A stretch of DNA of 64,000 nucleotides from Trichomonas vaginalis G3. Its lineage: Eukaryota; Parabasalia; Trichomonadida; Trichomonadidae. The translations under genes and the position numbers were made by a program. How positions within the stretch are numbered: position 1 is the first letter of the stretch; the number at the start of each line of letters is the position of its first letter. A model generated the notes under the pieces. That model was given only the letters and a program-made list of their open reading frames with translations, ran no database searches and was not told the origin of the DNA. The stretch is from assembly GCF_026262505.1 (NCBI RefSeq), contig NC_067203.1, positions 1,178,001-1,242,000 on the forward strand. The letters are read 5' to 3'. Of this stretch, positions 41,787 through 51,746 are shown one piece after another.

Positions 41787-44700
41787 TATGTCATAATAGA
41801 ACCACTCCGACCAAGCTTTACTTTCTTCCTGACTGAGTTTTTAACTCTTCTTTTTCCTTCATTGCCCTCTGCTTGAAGTTGTTGCATCTTTGCATTATGT
41901 TCATCTAGTATGTTGCAAATTTCCCATGTCCTTTTGCCTTTGGGCTCTGGTCGCCCATCTCAGGTAACCTATATCCTAGAAAGATTTTGTCATAGTTTGT
42001 ATTTGAGTCTTCGCGTATTGTTTGCATGACTCTTTCCTGAGTTTCCGGTTCAAGCTCTTCAAACAGTGCCTGTCCATATGGAATATGCTCGTTTCCAAAT
42101 ATATGTTTTTGTAGCCATTCTGGTTTTCTTTCCATGTTACCAACTATATCTTTTGTGAATGGGAAAGCTTCTACCCAATCTTTCAGTCTTGCGTCGTTTA
42201 TTTCTGTAGTTGGTTTTATTTTGTCAAGGAACATGTTTTTCAATACTAACATTTCATCTGGTACTGTCCATTTGAGTTTTCTTAAATATTCATCCCTTCT
42301 CAGTTCATTGTCTGCAAAGTAAGTTTTTATGACATTTTGTAAACTTTCGTTTGCAAGGTCATGTACAATAGGTTCTCTTCCTTCGCTCTCCCTAACTTTC
42401 TTTCTAAACTCTTCACCAAATATACCATCTCTATGGTTCTGTGTAGTTCTTTGAGATAAATGTTCTAGAACGTCAGGTGTTATATTTCCATCAGCCATGT
42501 TCATTTCATACTGGTCCAAAATATCTGCATGTTTCATATCTTTCAATGGCATTAAAGCCGCGCTTAAAATACCAGCTATATCTGGTTCACCATTGACTTC
42601 CATTGCGTCTACAACTTCTTGGAATTGTGGTTGTAAGTTTATGAACCACCTATCTGGATTAGCTTTATGACCCCATCTCATTGTAGTTCCATCGTCTGCA
42701 GAAACAAAAGTAGGTTTGTTTCCATCTTGGTTAGGTTCTGAATGAACTTTAAACAATGTTTCATTTCTATATGTTTTCTTGAAATTTAACCTTTTATCTT
42801 CACCGAGTTCATCCGAAGATTGAACGTTAAATGCTCGTAAGTAAAAAGGGTTGTTGTATTTGTGTACATTTTTTTTCAGTTCTTCCATTCTATGCTGGAT
42901 ATTTTCATCTGATGTTGGAGTCTTTTGTATGTCGGCAAACATTTTTCGATATTCTTCTACTATGTCAGCCGAATTTTTTTTAGACTCTTGGAAATATTCC
43001 ATATTCTCCGCATACTCTTGTTGAGGGTCAAGATTTTTCGGCTGTTCCAAATCTTCATCTAGTTCTGTGAAGTTAGTTTCCAAAGGAGTGACTTGTTCGT
43101 TTCCTTCAGGCTCTTCTAGCTGTTGTTGCTGAACTATTTCTTCCATGTCTGGTTGTATCTGAACTATTTCTTCCTGTGGAGTTTCTTGTACCTCATCTGC
43201 TGGCATTTCATATATTCCGAGACCGTTTTTAACAAGTTCCCTATCTAAGTCATCCGGACTCATAAACCTTTCTTCTTTCGTTCCGTCTCTATTTTTTACG
43301 CGTTTCATGAAGAGAGTTGTATTGTCATTTAGCTCTGACACCAAATATCTCGGAGTAAATTCATCCATGTCATTTGGATGATATGCTATTAAATCATATC
43401 CCTTAGCGAGCTTGTATTTTCCAGGTTTGAAATTATATCCCATTTGGTGCTGAGCCATAAAGCTAAATAGGTTCGGGTCAGTATTTCCATCCTTGAACTT
43501 TCTAATAGCTTCTTTATATCTGTCACTAAAGTCAATAGTATCTGGGTAACCATACTCTTCCTTCAGCATTTTTAAGAATTCTTGGTTTCCTTGTTCTCTA
43601 CTTCTTTTATGTCCTTGCTCTGTTTGTGGTTGTTGTTGTGCAGGGTTTTGAACTGTTGGTTGCTGTGCTGGTTGTTGTGTTGGTTGTTGTGCTGGTTGTG
43701 GAGGTGGTTGTTGTGCTGGTTGTTGTGCATGCCTGTGTCTGTGTCCATGTGACGATGTAAATGTTCTAGGTAGTCCTGGTGCAGGTGCTTCTCTTGGAGG
43801 TTTGGTGGTATATAAGTTCCACCAGCTGGCACATATGTTCCATCTGCAGCGTAATGTCCTACCTGACTTTTCGTTCTTAAGAAAGCATTTACTAGGTCTG
43901 TTTTGGTCTGTTGTAACTCTTTTTCTTGACTTTTCACAACAGTTGCTCTAACGGCGTCATAGGCACTTTGAACTGCCTGTCTCGTTGCTGCATCTGTTAT
44001 TTTCGTCATATTTTGTGCTACTTCTTTTAACTCTTTGTCGAAACCTTCAGACTTCAGTTTCTTTCCAGATGAGAAGTCGTTCACTTGTTTCACCTTACTA
44101 TGAAGAGCTTCGAAGGCGTTCTTAAAGTCAGCATTTGTTAAAGCTTCATTTGAACTGTCTTCATCCGCTTGTATTTTTGTCCTTATTGACCCTATAAGCT
44201 GGGCTGCTTTAGCGTTGGCTTGGGCATCTAACCAGTCATTGTTAGCTTTTATATATTCTGCGCTTTTCATTGCCTTTTGCATGGCTGCGTCGTTATTTTT
44301 ACTTTCTTGTGCTAAGTTTTCATACTGTACGGTTTGGTTTTGCAACTGTAAAAGTTTTTCTGCCTTTACATTTGCTTCAACTTCTTTTTTATACTCATCG
44401 CTATCCATATATGTCTTCAGGGCTTTTTGTTTTATTTCTTCATCTTTCAGTACTTTATATCGAGTAGTATGGTTTTTCAAATTTACAACATCTTGTTCCA
44501 TTTTTGCTACTTCTGCTGCTTTTTCTGACACTTTTTTCGCATATTCCTCTGTACTTAGTTCTTTCAGTTGTTCTTCTTTCTTCTTTTTCTCTACGTTTAA
44601 CTCATTGAGTTTCTTTGTGTGTCTGTCATATTCTAGTTTCTTTTCGTTTTCACTTATTTGCTTCTGTATGTCTATGTTTGACTTTTTGACATCTGTTATT

Positions 44701-44984
44701 TGATTTTTGAGTGAACTCAAATTCATTTGACTTTGAGGGTTATATGCTGTTCCGTCTGCAGCTCCACCATAGCCTGCCATTTTCGCTAAAAGTGCCGCTC
44801 TTAAACCTCCACTCTGTGCACCAACAACTCGGTTTAAAAGCATAGGATTGCTTGACATTTGTTGCAACATAGTGGGGTCATTCAGCATTTGTTGTTGCAA
44901 CTGTTGTTGTGGTGTCAGTTTTACTTTTGGATGTTTCAATGCTCCCTTCCTCTTACGTATATTCTTACGTAGCTTACGTGGCAT
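41787..44984 (-). pseudogene. very large capsid-block gene, broken (element 2)
   Basis: Parts as in 15146-18407: basic start, coiled coil, Pro/Gln/His repeat stretch (about 43630-43730, shorter than in element 1), and an alpha-helical C-terminal region containing FTPRYLVSELNDN and HADILDQYEMNMADGN. About two or three breaks, but long open parts (470 and 554 residues). Function unknown. Confidence 0.6.
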
Positions 44985-45014
44985 TTTAAGTGAAGTTAAA
45001 AAGCGGTTTTTGAC

Positions 45015-46215
45015 AGATGTTTTATTGTGACTTCTTCGTAAAGACTTTGTTGAGATTTCTTCGTAAATGAGTGTAAATGACCCAAAAATATATTTTAGGG
45101 TAGAAGGGTATATCTACCCCGTTTTCTACCCTCATTTCTACCCTCTTGAATTTTCATGAATTTCTTCGTAAAGACTTTGTCAAGACTTCTTCGTAAAGAC
45201 TTTGTTAAGACTTCTTCGTAAAGACTTTGTTGAGACTTCTTCGTAAAGACTTTGTTGAGACTTCTTCGTAAAGACTTTGTTAAGACTTCTTCGTAAAGAC
45301 TTTGTTGAGACTTCTTCGTAAAGACTTTGTTGAGATTTCTTCGTAAAGACTTTGTCAAGACTTCATCGTAAAGACTTTGTTGAGATTTCTTCGTAAATGA
45401 CCCTAGTAGTATATTTTTGGTGTAAATTTCATGAAAATTCAAGAGGGTAGAAAAGAGGGTAGAAAACGGGGTAGATATACCCTTCTACCCTAAAATATAT
45501 TTTTGGGTCATTTACACTCATGAACTTTCTTGTCTATGTTTTGTTAAGACTTCTTCGTAAAGACTTTGTTGAGACTTCTTCGTAAAGACTTTGTTGAGAT
45601 TTCTTCGTAAAGACTTTGTCAAGACTTCATCGTAAAGACTTTGTTGAGATTTCTTCGTAAATGACCCTAGTAGTATATTTTTGGTGTAAATTTCATGAAA
45701 ATTCAAGAGGGTAGAAAAGAGGGTAGAAAACGGGGTAGATATACCCTTCTACCCTAAAATATATTTTTGGGTCATTTACACTCATGAACTTTCTTGTCTA
45801 TGTTTTGTTAAGACTTCTTCGTAAAGACTTTGTTGAGACTTCTTCGTAAAGACTTTGTTGAGATTTCTTCGTAAAGACTTTGTCAAGACTTCATCGTAAA
45901 GACTTTGTTGAGATTTCTTCGTAAATGACCCTAGTAGTATATTTTTGGTGTAAATTTCATGAAAATTCAAGAGGGTAGAAAAGAGGGTAGAAAACGGGGT
46001 AGATATACCCTTCTACCCTAAAATATATTTTTGGGTCATTTACACTCATGAACTTTCTTGTCTATGTTTTGTTAAGACTTCTTCGTAAAGACTTTGTTGA
46101 GACTTCTTCGTAAAGACTTTGTTGAGATTTCTTCGTAAAGACTTTGTCAAGACTTCATCGTAAAGACTTTGTTGAGATTTCTTCGTAAATATTTTGTTGA
46201 GATTTCATTTATACT
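45015..46215. repeat. 25-bp minisatellite field, right arm of element 2
   Basis: TCTTCGTAAAGACTTTGTTGAGACT units in runs, interrupted by four near-identical GGGTAGAAAAGAGGG...TACCCTTCTACC blocks of a higher-order repeat of about 264 bp (starts near 45410, 45675, 45940). Open minus frames here (45095-45970) are repeat translations. Confidence 0.9.
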
Positions 46216-46221
46216 CATTCA

Positions 46222-46263
46222 TCCTCAGGGCTAGAAGGCACGAAGTGCCTGGGAGCCCCACTA

Positions 46264-46302
<39 letters not shown>
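46222..46302. repeat. right terminal hairpin and poly-T tip of element 2
   Basis: CTCAGGGCTAGAAGGCACGA, AGTGCCTGGGAGCCCC, ACTACC and T(37). Inverted match of 22228-22310. Confidence 0.85.
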
Positions 46303-46305
<3 letters not shown>

Positions 46306-46307
46306 TG
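46303..46307. repeat. putative 5-bp target-site duplication AGATG (right)
   Basis: Matches 22223-22227 on the other side of element 2. Confidence 0.5.
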
Positions 46308-46721
46308 TAGAAATAAAAACGAATAAAGTGTTACTTCAAAAAAATACATGAAAGCACTATAATCAATAAACAATTTACTTTTTTGGCATCGAATTTTGCT
46401 CATCTTGAGCCATATTTTTCGTTTAATTTTCATAATACGATAAAACATATGCGTTATCATGTAAAATATGGATATTTTAGAAGATCATAATATATCTCGA
46501 AATTAAACGAAAGCCATTCTATGAGTCCATAAACAGTATTACTATACTTCATATGTCAAGCATAATGGGAATAATTTTGGTCGATACCTTTATTGTCGAC
46601 GAAGTTCCCCCCTTTTCTAACGTGCATAATATTGGAATATCATTAAACATCTGTATGTATTTTATATGCATTAGCAAAAAATCAATATCAAACAATTTTT
46701 TATTCTTCTATTCTAGAATAA
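46308..46721. other. host flank of element 2, no gene seen
   Basis: About 400 bp of AT-rich DNA between the element tip and the end of the glycine-rich gene. No conserved frame or clear signal is visible. Confidence 0.5.
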
Positions 46722-47927
46722 CTATCTTCGTTTCGCAATTCTAAAAAGGCCATTAGTTACAAACTTGTTAATTTTTGTAGGCTGTGGTGTTTCAACTGGT
46801 GTCATCTCTGATGTAACAAATGGAGTTTTGCCCGGAGTTTCAATTGGTGTATGCATCATAGTTTTGGATGCAGTTTCATATGGTGTTGGAATAGGTGTAG
46901 TAATAGGTGTAGTAAGAGGTGTTATAAAAGGAGTTGGTTCCGAAGTTCTCGGTAGAACGCAACTATTTTTCCACAAAACTTTTCCATTAGGGCATGACGT
47001 GCATCGTGTGTTACCAGCTCCATTACATGTCTTACAACTGCTGTCGCACCGCTCGCAAGTACCGCGACCTGTATCATATGTCGCATCTGGAGTTTGATCG
47101 CATGGTCCGTAGCATCTTCCGTTGTACATCTTTGTTCCTGAGTTGCATTGATCACAGGTAGAACCGCTAGAGCAAGAGTAACAATTTGAAATACAATTAA
47201 AAACGGTTTCAACAGAAAAACATCCATCTCCAGTGTATTCTGTTCCTGTACCATCATTAAGGCCAGCATCTGTAACCATGGTGTAGTTAATGTAAGAAGA
47301 ACCGCCATAGCCACAAGCTTTCCAATCATTTGTGTCAGCCCAATCACCTCCTCGACCTCCACGCCATCCACCACCTCCACCAGCTCCAGGCGTATACGTT
47401 GAATCTACTCCCTGACCTCCTTTTCTCAGAGAGCCGCTTCTTGGAATTTGAACTTGAGTTGTATCACTAATCCAACCAATATGATACCCAACCCCGCCTG
47501 CAGCACCTCCTTTATGTTTGCCACAGCCTCCTGAACCGCCGCCCGCAAGCATGATAGTAATATCAGTATTTGCAACTTTAACTTCAGTAGAACCACCTCC
47601 ACTTCCGGAGTTATCGTGTCCTGCTCCCCACCAGCCTGTATCCTTACCACCGTTGCCGCCATCAGGCCATCCGCCTGTTGAGCGACTATTGCAACTTGCT
47701 CCTTTACTCTCGCCAACATTGAAAGTCACTGTCATGCCACCTTTAACATCAATATTACCTCGAATCCAAGTGCCATTTCCGCCATATCCGGCAGGTTTAT
47801 TAGAAAAGCAAGCTCGACCACCACTTGCGCCTTGGATAGTGATTAGATACCGGCCAGCAGGTAAATCCACATTTTTACTTTGACTCTTGCAGTCCCAATG
47901 GTATGATACAAATAGGAAAAACAACAT
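46722..47927 (-). CDS. glycine-rich, Cys-rich surface-type protein (host)
   Basis: 401 residues. Short hydrophobic start (MLFFLFVSYHWDCKSQ); then a glycine-rich domain like the ALK/LTK-type Gly-rich fold (about 20-235: LPAGRYLITIQGASGG, GYGGNGTWIRG, GPGGGGGW-type loops, GYGGSSYINY); then furin-like cysteine repeats (about 240-330: CYSCSSGSTCDQC, CERCDSSCKTCNG, CTSCPNGKVLW); then a Thr/Pro stalk with TPFITPL, TPIPTP repeats. This is the layout of a large Trichomonas family of probable surface proteins. Unlike members expected to have a membrane span after the stalk, it ends soon after (FRIAKRR), so it may be 3'-truncated or secreted. Base composition is much more GC-rich than the surroundings. 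No clear Inr motif is seen upstream. Confidence 0.8.
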   Translation of the reverse strand: MLFFLFVSYHWDCKSQSKNVDLPAGRYLITIQGASGGRACFSNKPAGYGGNGTWIRGNIDVKGGMTVTFNVGESKGASCNSRSTGGWPDGGNGGKDTGWWGAGHDNSGSGGGSTEVKVANTDITIMLAGGGSGGCGKHKGGAAGGVGYHIGWISDTTQVQIPRSGSLRKGGQGVDSTYTPGAGGGGGWRGGRGGDWADTNDWKACGYGGSSYINYTMVTDAGLNDGTGTEYTGDGCFSVETVFNCISNCYSCSSGSTCDQCNSGTKMYNGRCYGPCDQTPDATYDTGRGTCERCDSSCKTCNGAGNTRCTSCPNGKVLWKNSCVLPRTSEPTPFITPLTTPITTPIPTPYETASKTMMHTPIETPGKTPFVTSEMTPVETPQPTKINKFVTNGLFRIAKRR

Positions 47928-48030
47928 TCGAAAAACTTTAAATTTAAAAATTCTGACTAGAAAAAATCAACCCCAAAAATTGAATCCCCGTCAGAATTTT
48001 TTGTTATGTTTTGTTTTCCCAGCATCGATT
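47928..48030. promoter_or_regulatory. upstream region of the glycine-rich gene
   Basis: About 100 bp of AT-rich DNA between the start codon and the MITE-like insertion. The Trichomonas initiator (TCAYTWYTCATTA) is not obvious, so the promoter may be disrupted or weak. Confidence 0.25.
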
Positions 48031-49047
48031 ATTATTATACATGGCACGGCGGGCGCAAAAAGTGACAAAATAGAATACCTATGGTGGCAAGACAAAGGAA
48101 ACATTTTTGTAAGGCAAACATTATATCAAATACCTTTACTTTGTAATAAGAAATATAATTATCACGAAATTACAAATAAATATTGTTTAATATAATTAAT
48201 AGCAAAATTGTTTTTTATTATTTCCCTTAAGACCTTACTTATTAAGTATACGTATAACAAGCTTGTACTGCATGTATTAGTTAATAGAACAAAAGAAAAT
48301 GAGCTCAAATGAAAAAAATTTTCATGCTATTTTGGAAATATGCATATTCGAAGTATGAGAGTTGTAAACACTGAGAATTTTAAGCTTTGGTTGATGATAG
48401 TCTTTAATTTTTCTTGAAGTAGTAAATTATTTGATATGAAAATTTAATGGCCAGCATAATCAATCGTGCGTTTCGTTTCTTGATTGAGAAACGATGATTG
48501 TGTGCTAATGAATTATTGCGTCTGACAGGTTATGATTATGGATACCTGAAATTAAGCTTTTATGGGAAACATCACCGAGCGCCATTTGGCGCCCCTAATG
48601 CTGTTTCTATCGGTATGATTAAGGAGCTTTCTTATGCACTTTCATCACTTGAACTTGAACGCTACAAGATATATGCCCCCCTCCCAATGGGAGGTGGGAG
48701 CAAAAATTGAAATGTTTACATTGATTTTTGAATACTTTACAAGCACCCCTCCCAGTGGCGCGGGCGCAAGTGATCGGGTCAAAAAAAATCATAAAAATAT
48801 TCAAAATTGCGATTTTAATAGATGTTTAAGAAGTAAATTTATTAATAACGATATTTCATAGTACAAAATGTGTTCAATCTCTTCGTAAATCATTCAAAAA
48901 AATCAAAAGAATTTCCAAAATTCAATTTTTTTAGTAAAATTTATATCTTTTTCTATCGTCTCCTCCCCACCAGTGGGAGCCACCGGAGGCGCGGGCGGCG
49001 CCGCTGGCGCCAAAAAAGTAGCGCCCATCGTGCCATGTATAATTATT
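48031..49047. mobile_element. MITE-like 1.0-kb insertion with 21-bp inverted ends
   Basis: Left end (48037-48056) reads TATACATGGCACGGCGGGCG; the right end is its inverted counterpart (CGCCCATCGTGCCATGTATA at 49022-49041) with two mismatches. Both are flanked by ATT-rich triplets, which may be target sequence. The interior has GC-rich hairpins (GGCGCC-type at 48580-48596, CCTCCC/GGGAGG at 48681-48695, GGCGGCGCCGCTGGCGCC at 48995-49011) in otherwise AT-rich DNA. No transposase is seen, so it would be a non-autonomous DNA transposon. It lies just upstream of the host gene. Confidence 0.55.
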
Positions 49048-49157
49048 ATTATTAAAATTCCTTTTTTTAAATTTAGTCAGATTTATAAATTTAGTGAGCT
49101 TTGAATTTTGCCAGAAAGACAAAAACTTACTAAGAATTGTATCTTATTGTGATGTTT
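49048..49157. other. host flank left of element 3
   Basis: About 110 bp of AT-rich DNA, no feature seen. Confidence 0.4.
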
Positions 49158-49240
49158 AAAAAAAAAAAAAAAAAAAAAGGTATTGGGGGTTCCAGGGCTG
49201 CGCCCCTCTACCCCCTTGAAGATGTTTAGTATGCAATGAA
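49158..49240. repeat. left terminal hairpin of element 3 (variant)
   Basis: A(21) GGTATT, hairpin 49185-49215 with outer arms GGGGGT/ACCCCC and an inner GGGC/GCCC pair, then TTGAAGATGTTTAGTAT as in element 2. Arm bases differ from element 2 on both sides in a compensating way. Confidence 0.8.
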
Positions 49241-49254
49241 GTATAAAATGAGGT

Positions 49255-49320
49255 TTTTTGGGGGTGTGGGGTCTTCCAGGCACTTCGTGCCTTCTAGCCC
49301 CTAAAATTTTTTGAAAGTCG
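49255..49320. repeat. second terminal-type hairpin nested in element 3 end
   Basis: GGGGTCTTCCAGGCACTTCG, GTGCCTTCTAGCCCC at 49267-49302: the element 2 version of the hairpin lying about 90 bp inside the first one. Suggests one element end was inserted into, or recombined with, another. Confidence 0.75.
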
Positions 49321-49390
49321 TTGCTGTTGACTTTTTGGTAGAGGACTCAAAATAGTAGAACTATGTCCGGACAAGTAAGGGTCTATCGTC

Positions 49391-49470
49391 ACCAGGTCAC
49401 TCGGTCACTCGGTCAAATGAACTTCTCTGAAAAAGTGTGACAACATGACATTTTGACAACAGTCCAGGAA
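49391..49470 (+). repeat. CACTCGGT / TGTGACAACATGACA dispersed repeat
   Basis: ACCAGGTCACTCGGTCACTC, then AACTTCTCTGAAAAAGTGTG and ACAACATGACATTTTGACAA. Also at 60160-60250 (plus), 61398-61489 (minus) and, decayed, about 10245-10315 (minus). Confidence 0.8.
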
Positions 49471-50875
49471 GTCTTGACAAAGTCTTTACGATGAAGAACT
49501 TGACAAAGTCTTTACGATGAAGAACTTGACAAAGTCTTTACGATGAAGAACTTGACAAAGTCTTTACGATGAAGAACTTGACAAAGTCTTTACGATGAAG
49601 AACTTGACAAAGTCTTTACGATGAAGAACTTGACAAAGTCTTTACGATGAAGAACTTGACAAAACATAGACAAGAAAGTTCATGACAAAGTCTTTACAAA
49701 ACATTGACAAGAAAGTTCATGACAAAGTCTTTACAAAACATTTACAAGAAAGTTCATGACAAAGTCTTTACAAAACATTTACAAGAAAGTTCATGACAAA
49801 GTCTTTACAAAACATTTACGATGAAAGTTCATGACAAAGTCTTTACAAAACATTTACGATGAAAGTTCATGACAAAGTCTTTACAAAACATTTACGATGA
49901 AAGTTCATGACAAAGTCTTTACAAAACATTGACAAGAAAGTTCATGACAAAGTCTTTACAAAACATTGACAAGAAAGTTCATGACAAAGTCTTTACGATG
50001 AAGAAGTCTTTACAAAACATTGACAAGAAAGTTCATGACAAAGTCTTTACAAAACATTGACGAAGAAGTCTTTACAAAACATAGACAAGAAAGTTCATGA
50101 CAAAGTCTTTACAAAACATTGACGAAGAAGTCTTTACAAAACATTGACGAAGAAGTCTTTACAAAGTCTTTACAAAACATTGACGAAGAAAGTTCATGAC
50201 AAAGTCTTTACAAAACATTGACGAAGAAGTCTTTACAAAGTCTTTACAAAACATTGACGAAGAAAGTTCATGACAAAGTCTTTACAAAACATTTACAAGA
50301 AAGTTCATGACAAAGTCTTTACAAAACATTGACGAAGAAGTCTTTACAAAACATTGACGAAGAAGTCTTTACAAAGTCTTTACAAAACATTGACGAAGAA
50401 AGTTCATGACAAAGTCTTTACAAAACATTTACAAGAAAGTTCATGACAAAGTCTTTACAAAACATTGACGAAGAAGTCTTTACAAAACATAGACAAGAAA
50501 GTTCATGACAAAGTCTTTACAAAACATTGACGAAGAAGTCTTTACAAAACATAGACAAGAAAGTTCATGACAAAGTCTTTACAAAACATTGACGAAGAAG
50601 TCTTTACAAAACATTGACGAAGAAGTCTTTACAAAGTCTTTACAAAACATTGACGAAGAAGTCTTTACAAAACATTGACGAAGAAGTCTTTACAAAGTCT
50701 TTACAAAACATTGACGAAGAAGTCTTTACAAAGTCTTGACGATGAAGAACTTGACAAAGTCTTTACAAAACATTTACAAGAAAGTTCATGAGAAAGTCTT
50801 TACAAAACATTGACGAAGAAGTCTTTACAAAGTCTTTACAAAACATTGACGAAGAAGTCTTTACAAAGTCTTGAC
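49470..50875. repeat. expanded minisatellite, 1.4 kb (element 3)
   Basis: Starts with clean 26-bp units (GAACTTGACAAAGTCTTTAC GATGAA), then mixed higher-order units built from AAGTCTTTACAAAACATTGAC, GAAGAAGTC and GACAAGAAAGTTCATGA. It occupies the place where the methyltransferase gene lies in element 2. No gene is seen. Confidence 0.9.
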
Positions 50876-50979
50876 TATGAGTTTAGATACGATAAGATAG
50901 AATATGAGAGAGGTCCTATAAACCGGAAAAAGTGTCACAACAAAGAAATTTTATTGGTAAGTAAATGTGGTTTGAAATA
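50876..50979 (+). pseudogene. methyltransferase 3' relic (element 3)
   Basis: Only the last 30-odd codons of the D12-class methyltransferase remain (YDKIEYERGPIN, then the shared end SKCGLK). The rest of the place is minisatellite. Confidence 0.8.
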
Positions 50980-51096
50980 GGACTACTTGTTTTAGGTTTT
51001 TTCCATTGTGTCATTTACTTATTTGACGTGGCAGAAAGATATAGAGAATATGAAGATGAACCAATGCCAGCAAATGTTCAGCATATGTACTCGTAA
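50965..51096 (+). CDS. 43-residue single-span membrane protein (element 3 copy)
   Basis: Same frame as 23871-24002, intact, with one residue changed near the end. It survives although the methyltransferase gene it overlaps does not. Confidence 0.65.
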   Translation: MWFEIGLLVLGFFHCVIYLFDVAERYREYEDEPMPANVQHMYS

Positions 51097-51120
51097 GAGA
51101 TATTTTTATCTAATATTAAA

Positions 51121-51483
51121 ATGGACGCACAGAACTTAGCGAATGCACAGCAACCTGGACAACCAAACCCAGAGAATATTCCAAATGAAGTTAGAATACA
51201 AACTGCAATGGCAAACTATGGTCAAGTGCCAACAGATGTACAAATGCAAACTGCCATGTCAAATGACGCTGCGTTAGGCTTACCACCATGGTATGCAAAT
51301 ATGAGATGGAAAGAGTTTTATACAAACCCTGAAGTGGGATATAAACAACTCTATGCAGATGACGCGAACACAGGAGTTGACCCGGAATATGTTTTCTACC
51401 AGAGGAGAAATAGAATGTATGAGCTCCAGTTAAAAAATGCTATGGAACTCAGAAGGAAACGTAAGAGACTAGGCGGACATTAG
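51121..51483 (+). CDS. conserved 120-residue protein, basic C-terminus (element 3 copy)
   Basis: Nearly identical to 24026-24388; a change from Asn to Arg makes the end more basic (ELRRKRKRLGGH). Open. Confidence 0.7.
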   Translation: MDAQNLANAQQPGQPNPENIPNEVRIQTAMANYGQVPTDVQMQTAMSNDAALGLPPWYANMRWKEFYTNPEVGYKQLYADDANTGVDPEYVFYQRRNRMYELQLKNAMELRRKRKRLGGH

Positions 51484-51501
51484 ATTTTTACATATAGTAA
51501 A

Positions 51502-51744
51502 ATGGGTTTCTTCAGTAGTATTGGAAACTTCTTTCGAAATGTTGGAAGAGGTATATGGAATGGAATAAAATCTGTCGGAAGAGGAGTATGGAACGGTATC
51601 AAAAATATTGGTAAAAGAGTAGGTCAGTTCGTTGGTATTATACCTAAAGACCCTGAACCAGAAGAACAAGCTCCTGTTATACAACAGCCTGAACCTGCAC
51701 CACAGTCTAGTTGGCAACCAAATCCAACACCTCAACCGTATTAA
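51502..51744 (+). CDS. 80-residue amphipathic virion-like protein (element 3 copy)
   Basis: Identical in outline to 24407-24649 with conservative changes only (GRGVWNGIK in the second repeat), which suggests selection on the amphipathic pattern. Confidence 0.65.
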   Translation: MGFFSSIGNFFRNVGRGIWNGIKSVGRGVWNGIKNIGKRVGQFVGIIPKDPEPEEQAPVIQQPEPAPQSSWQPNPTPQPY

Positions 51745-51746
51745 AA

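Larger units (their letters stand above)
22228..46302. mobile_element. Element 2: 24-kb Polinton/Maverick, partly broken
   Basis: Complete from tip to tip with inverted terminal hairpins and poly-A/poly-T ends. Parts: minisatellite arms; methyltransferase; small virion-like genes; tail fibre; integrase; HNH; KilA-N and GIY-YIG genes; A32-like ATPase; D5-like helicase; and capsid block. No polymerase B is seen in it. About ten of its genes are broken and the rest are open. Near identity to element 3 suggests recent activity of the family. Confidence 0.85.

Noticed and set aside
41905-43569. Adenain/Ulp1-like maturation protease in the capsid block
   Set aside because: No convincing His-Asp/Glu-Gln-Cys arrangement was seen. 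Polintons often have one, but it is not recognised here.
45095-45970. Open frames with SLRRSLNKVFTKKSQQSLYE repeats as genes
   Set aside because: They are translations of the 25-bp minisatellite. Three units equal 25 codons, so every frame stays open.
46722-47927. Plus-strand frames opposite the glycine-rich gene (46765-47097, 47518-47883)
   Set aside because: Shadows of the glycine-, threonine- and proline-rich codons. The minus frame has clear domain structure.
48498-48710. 70-residue frame in the MITE-like insertion
   Set aside because: No transposase motif and spans GC-rich hairpins. Likely chance.
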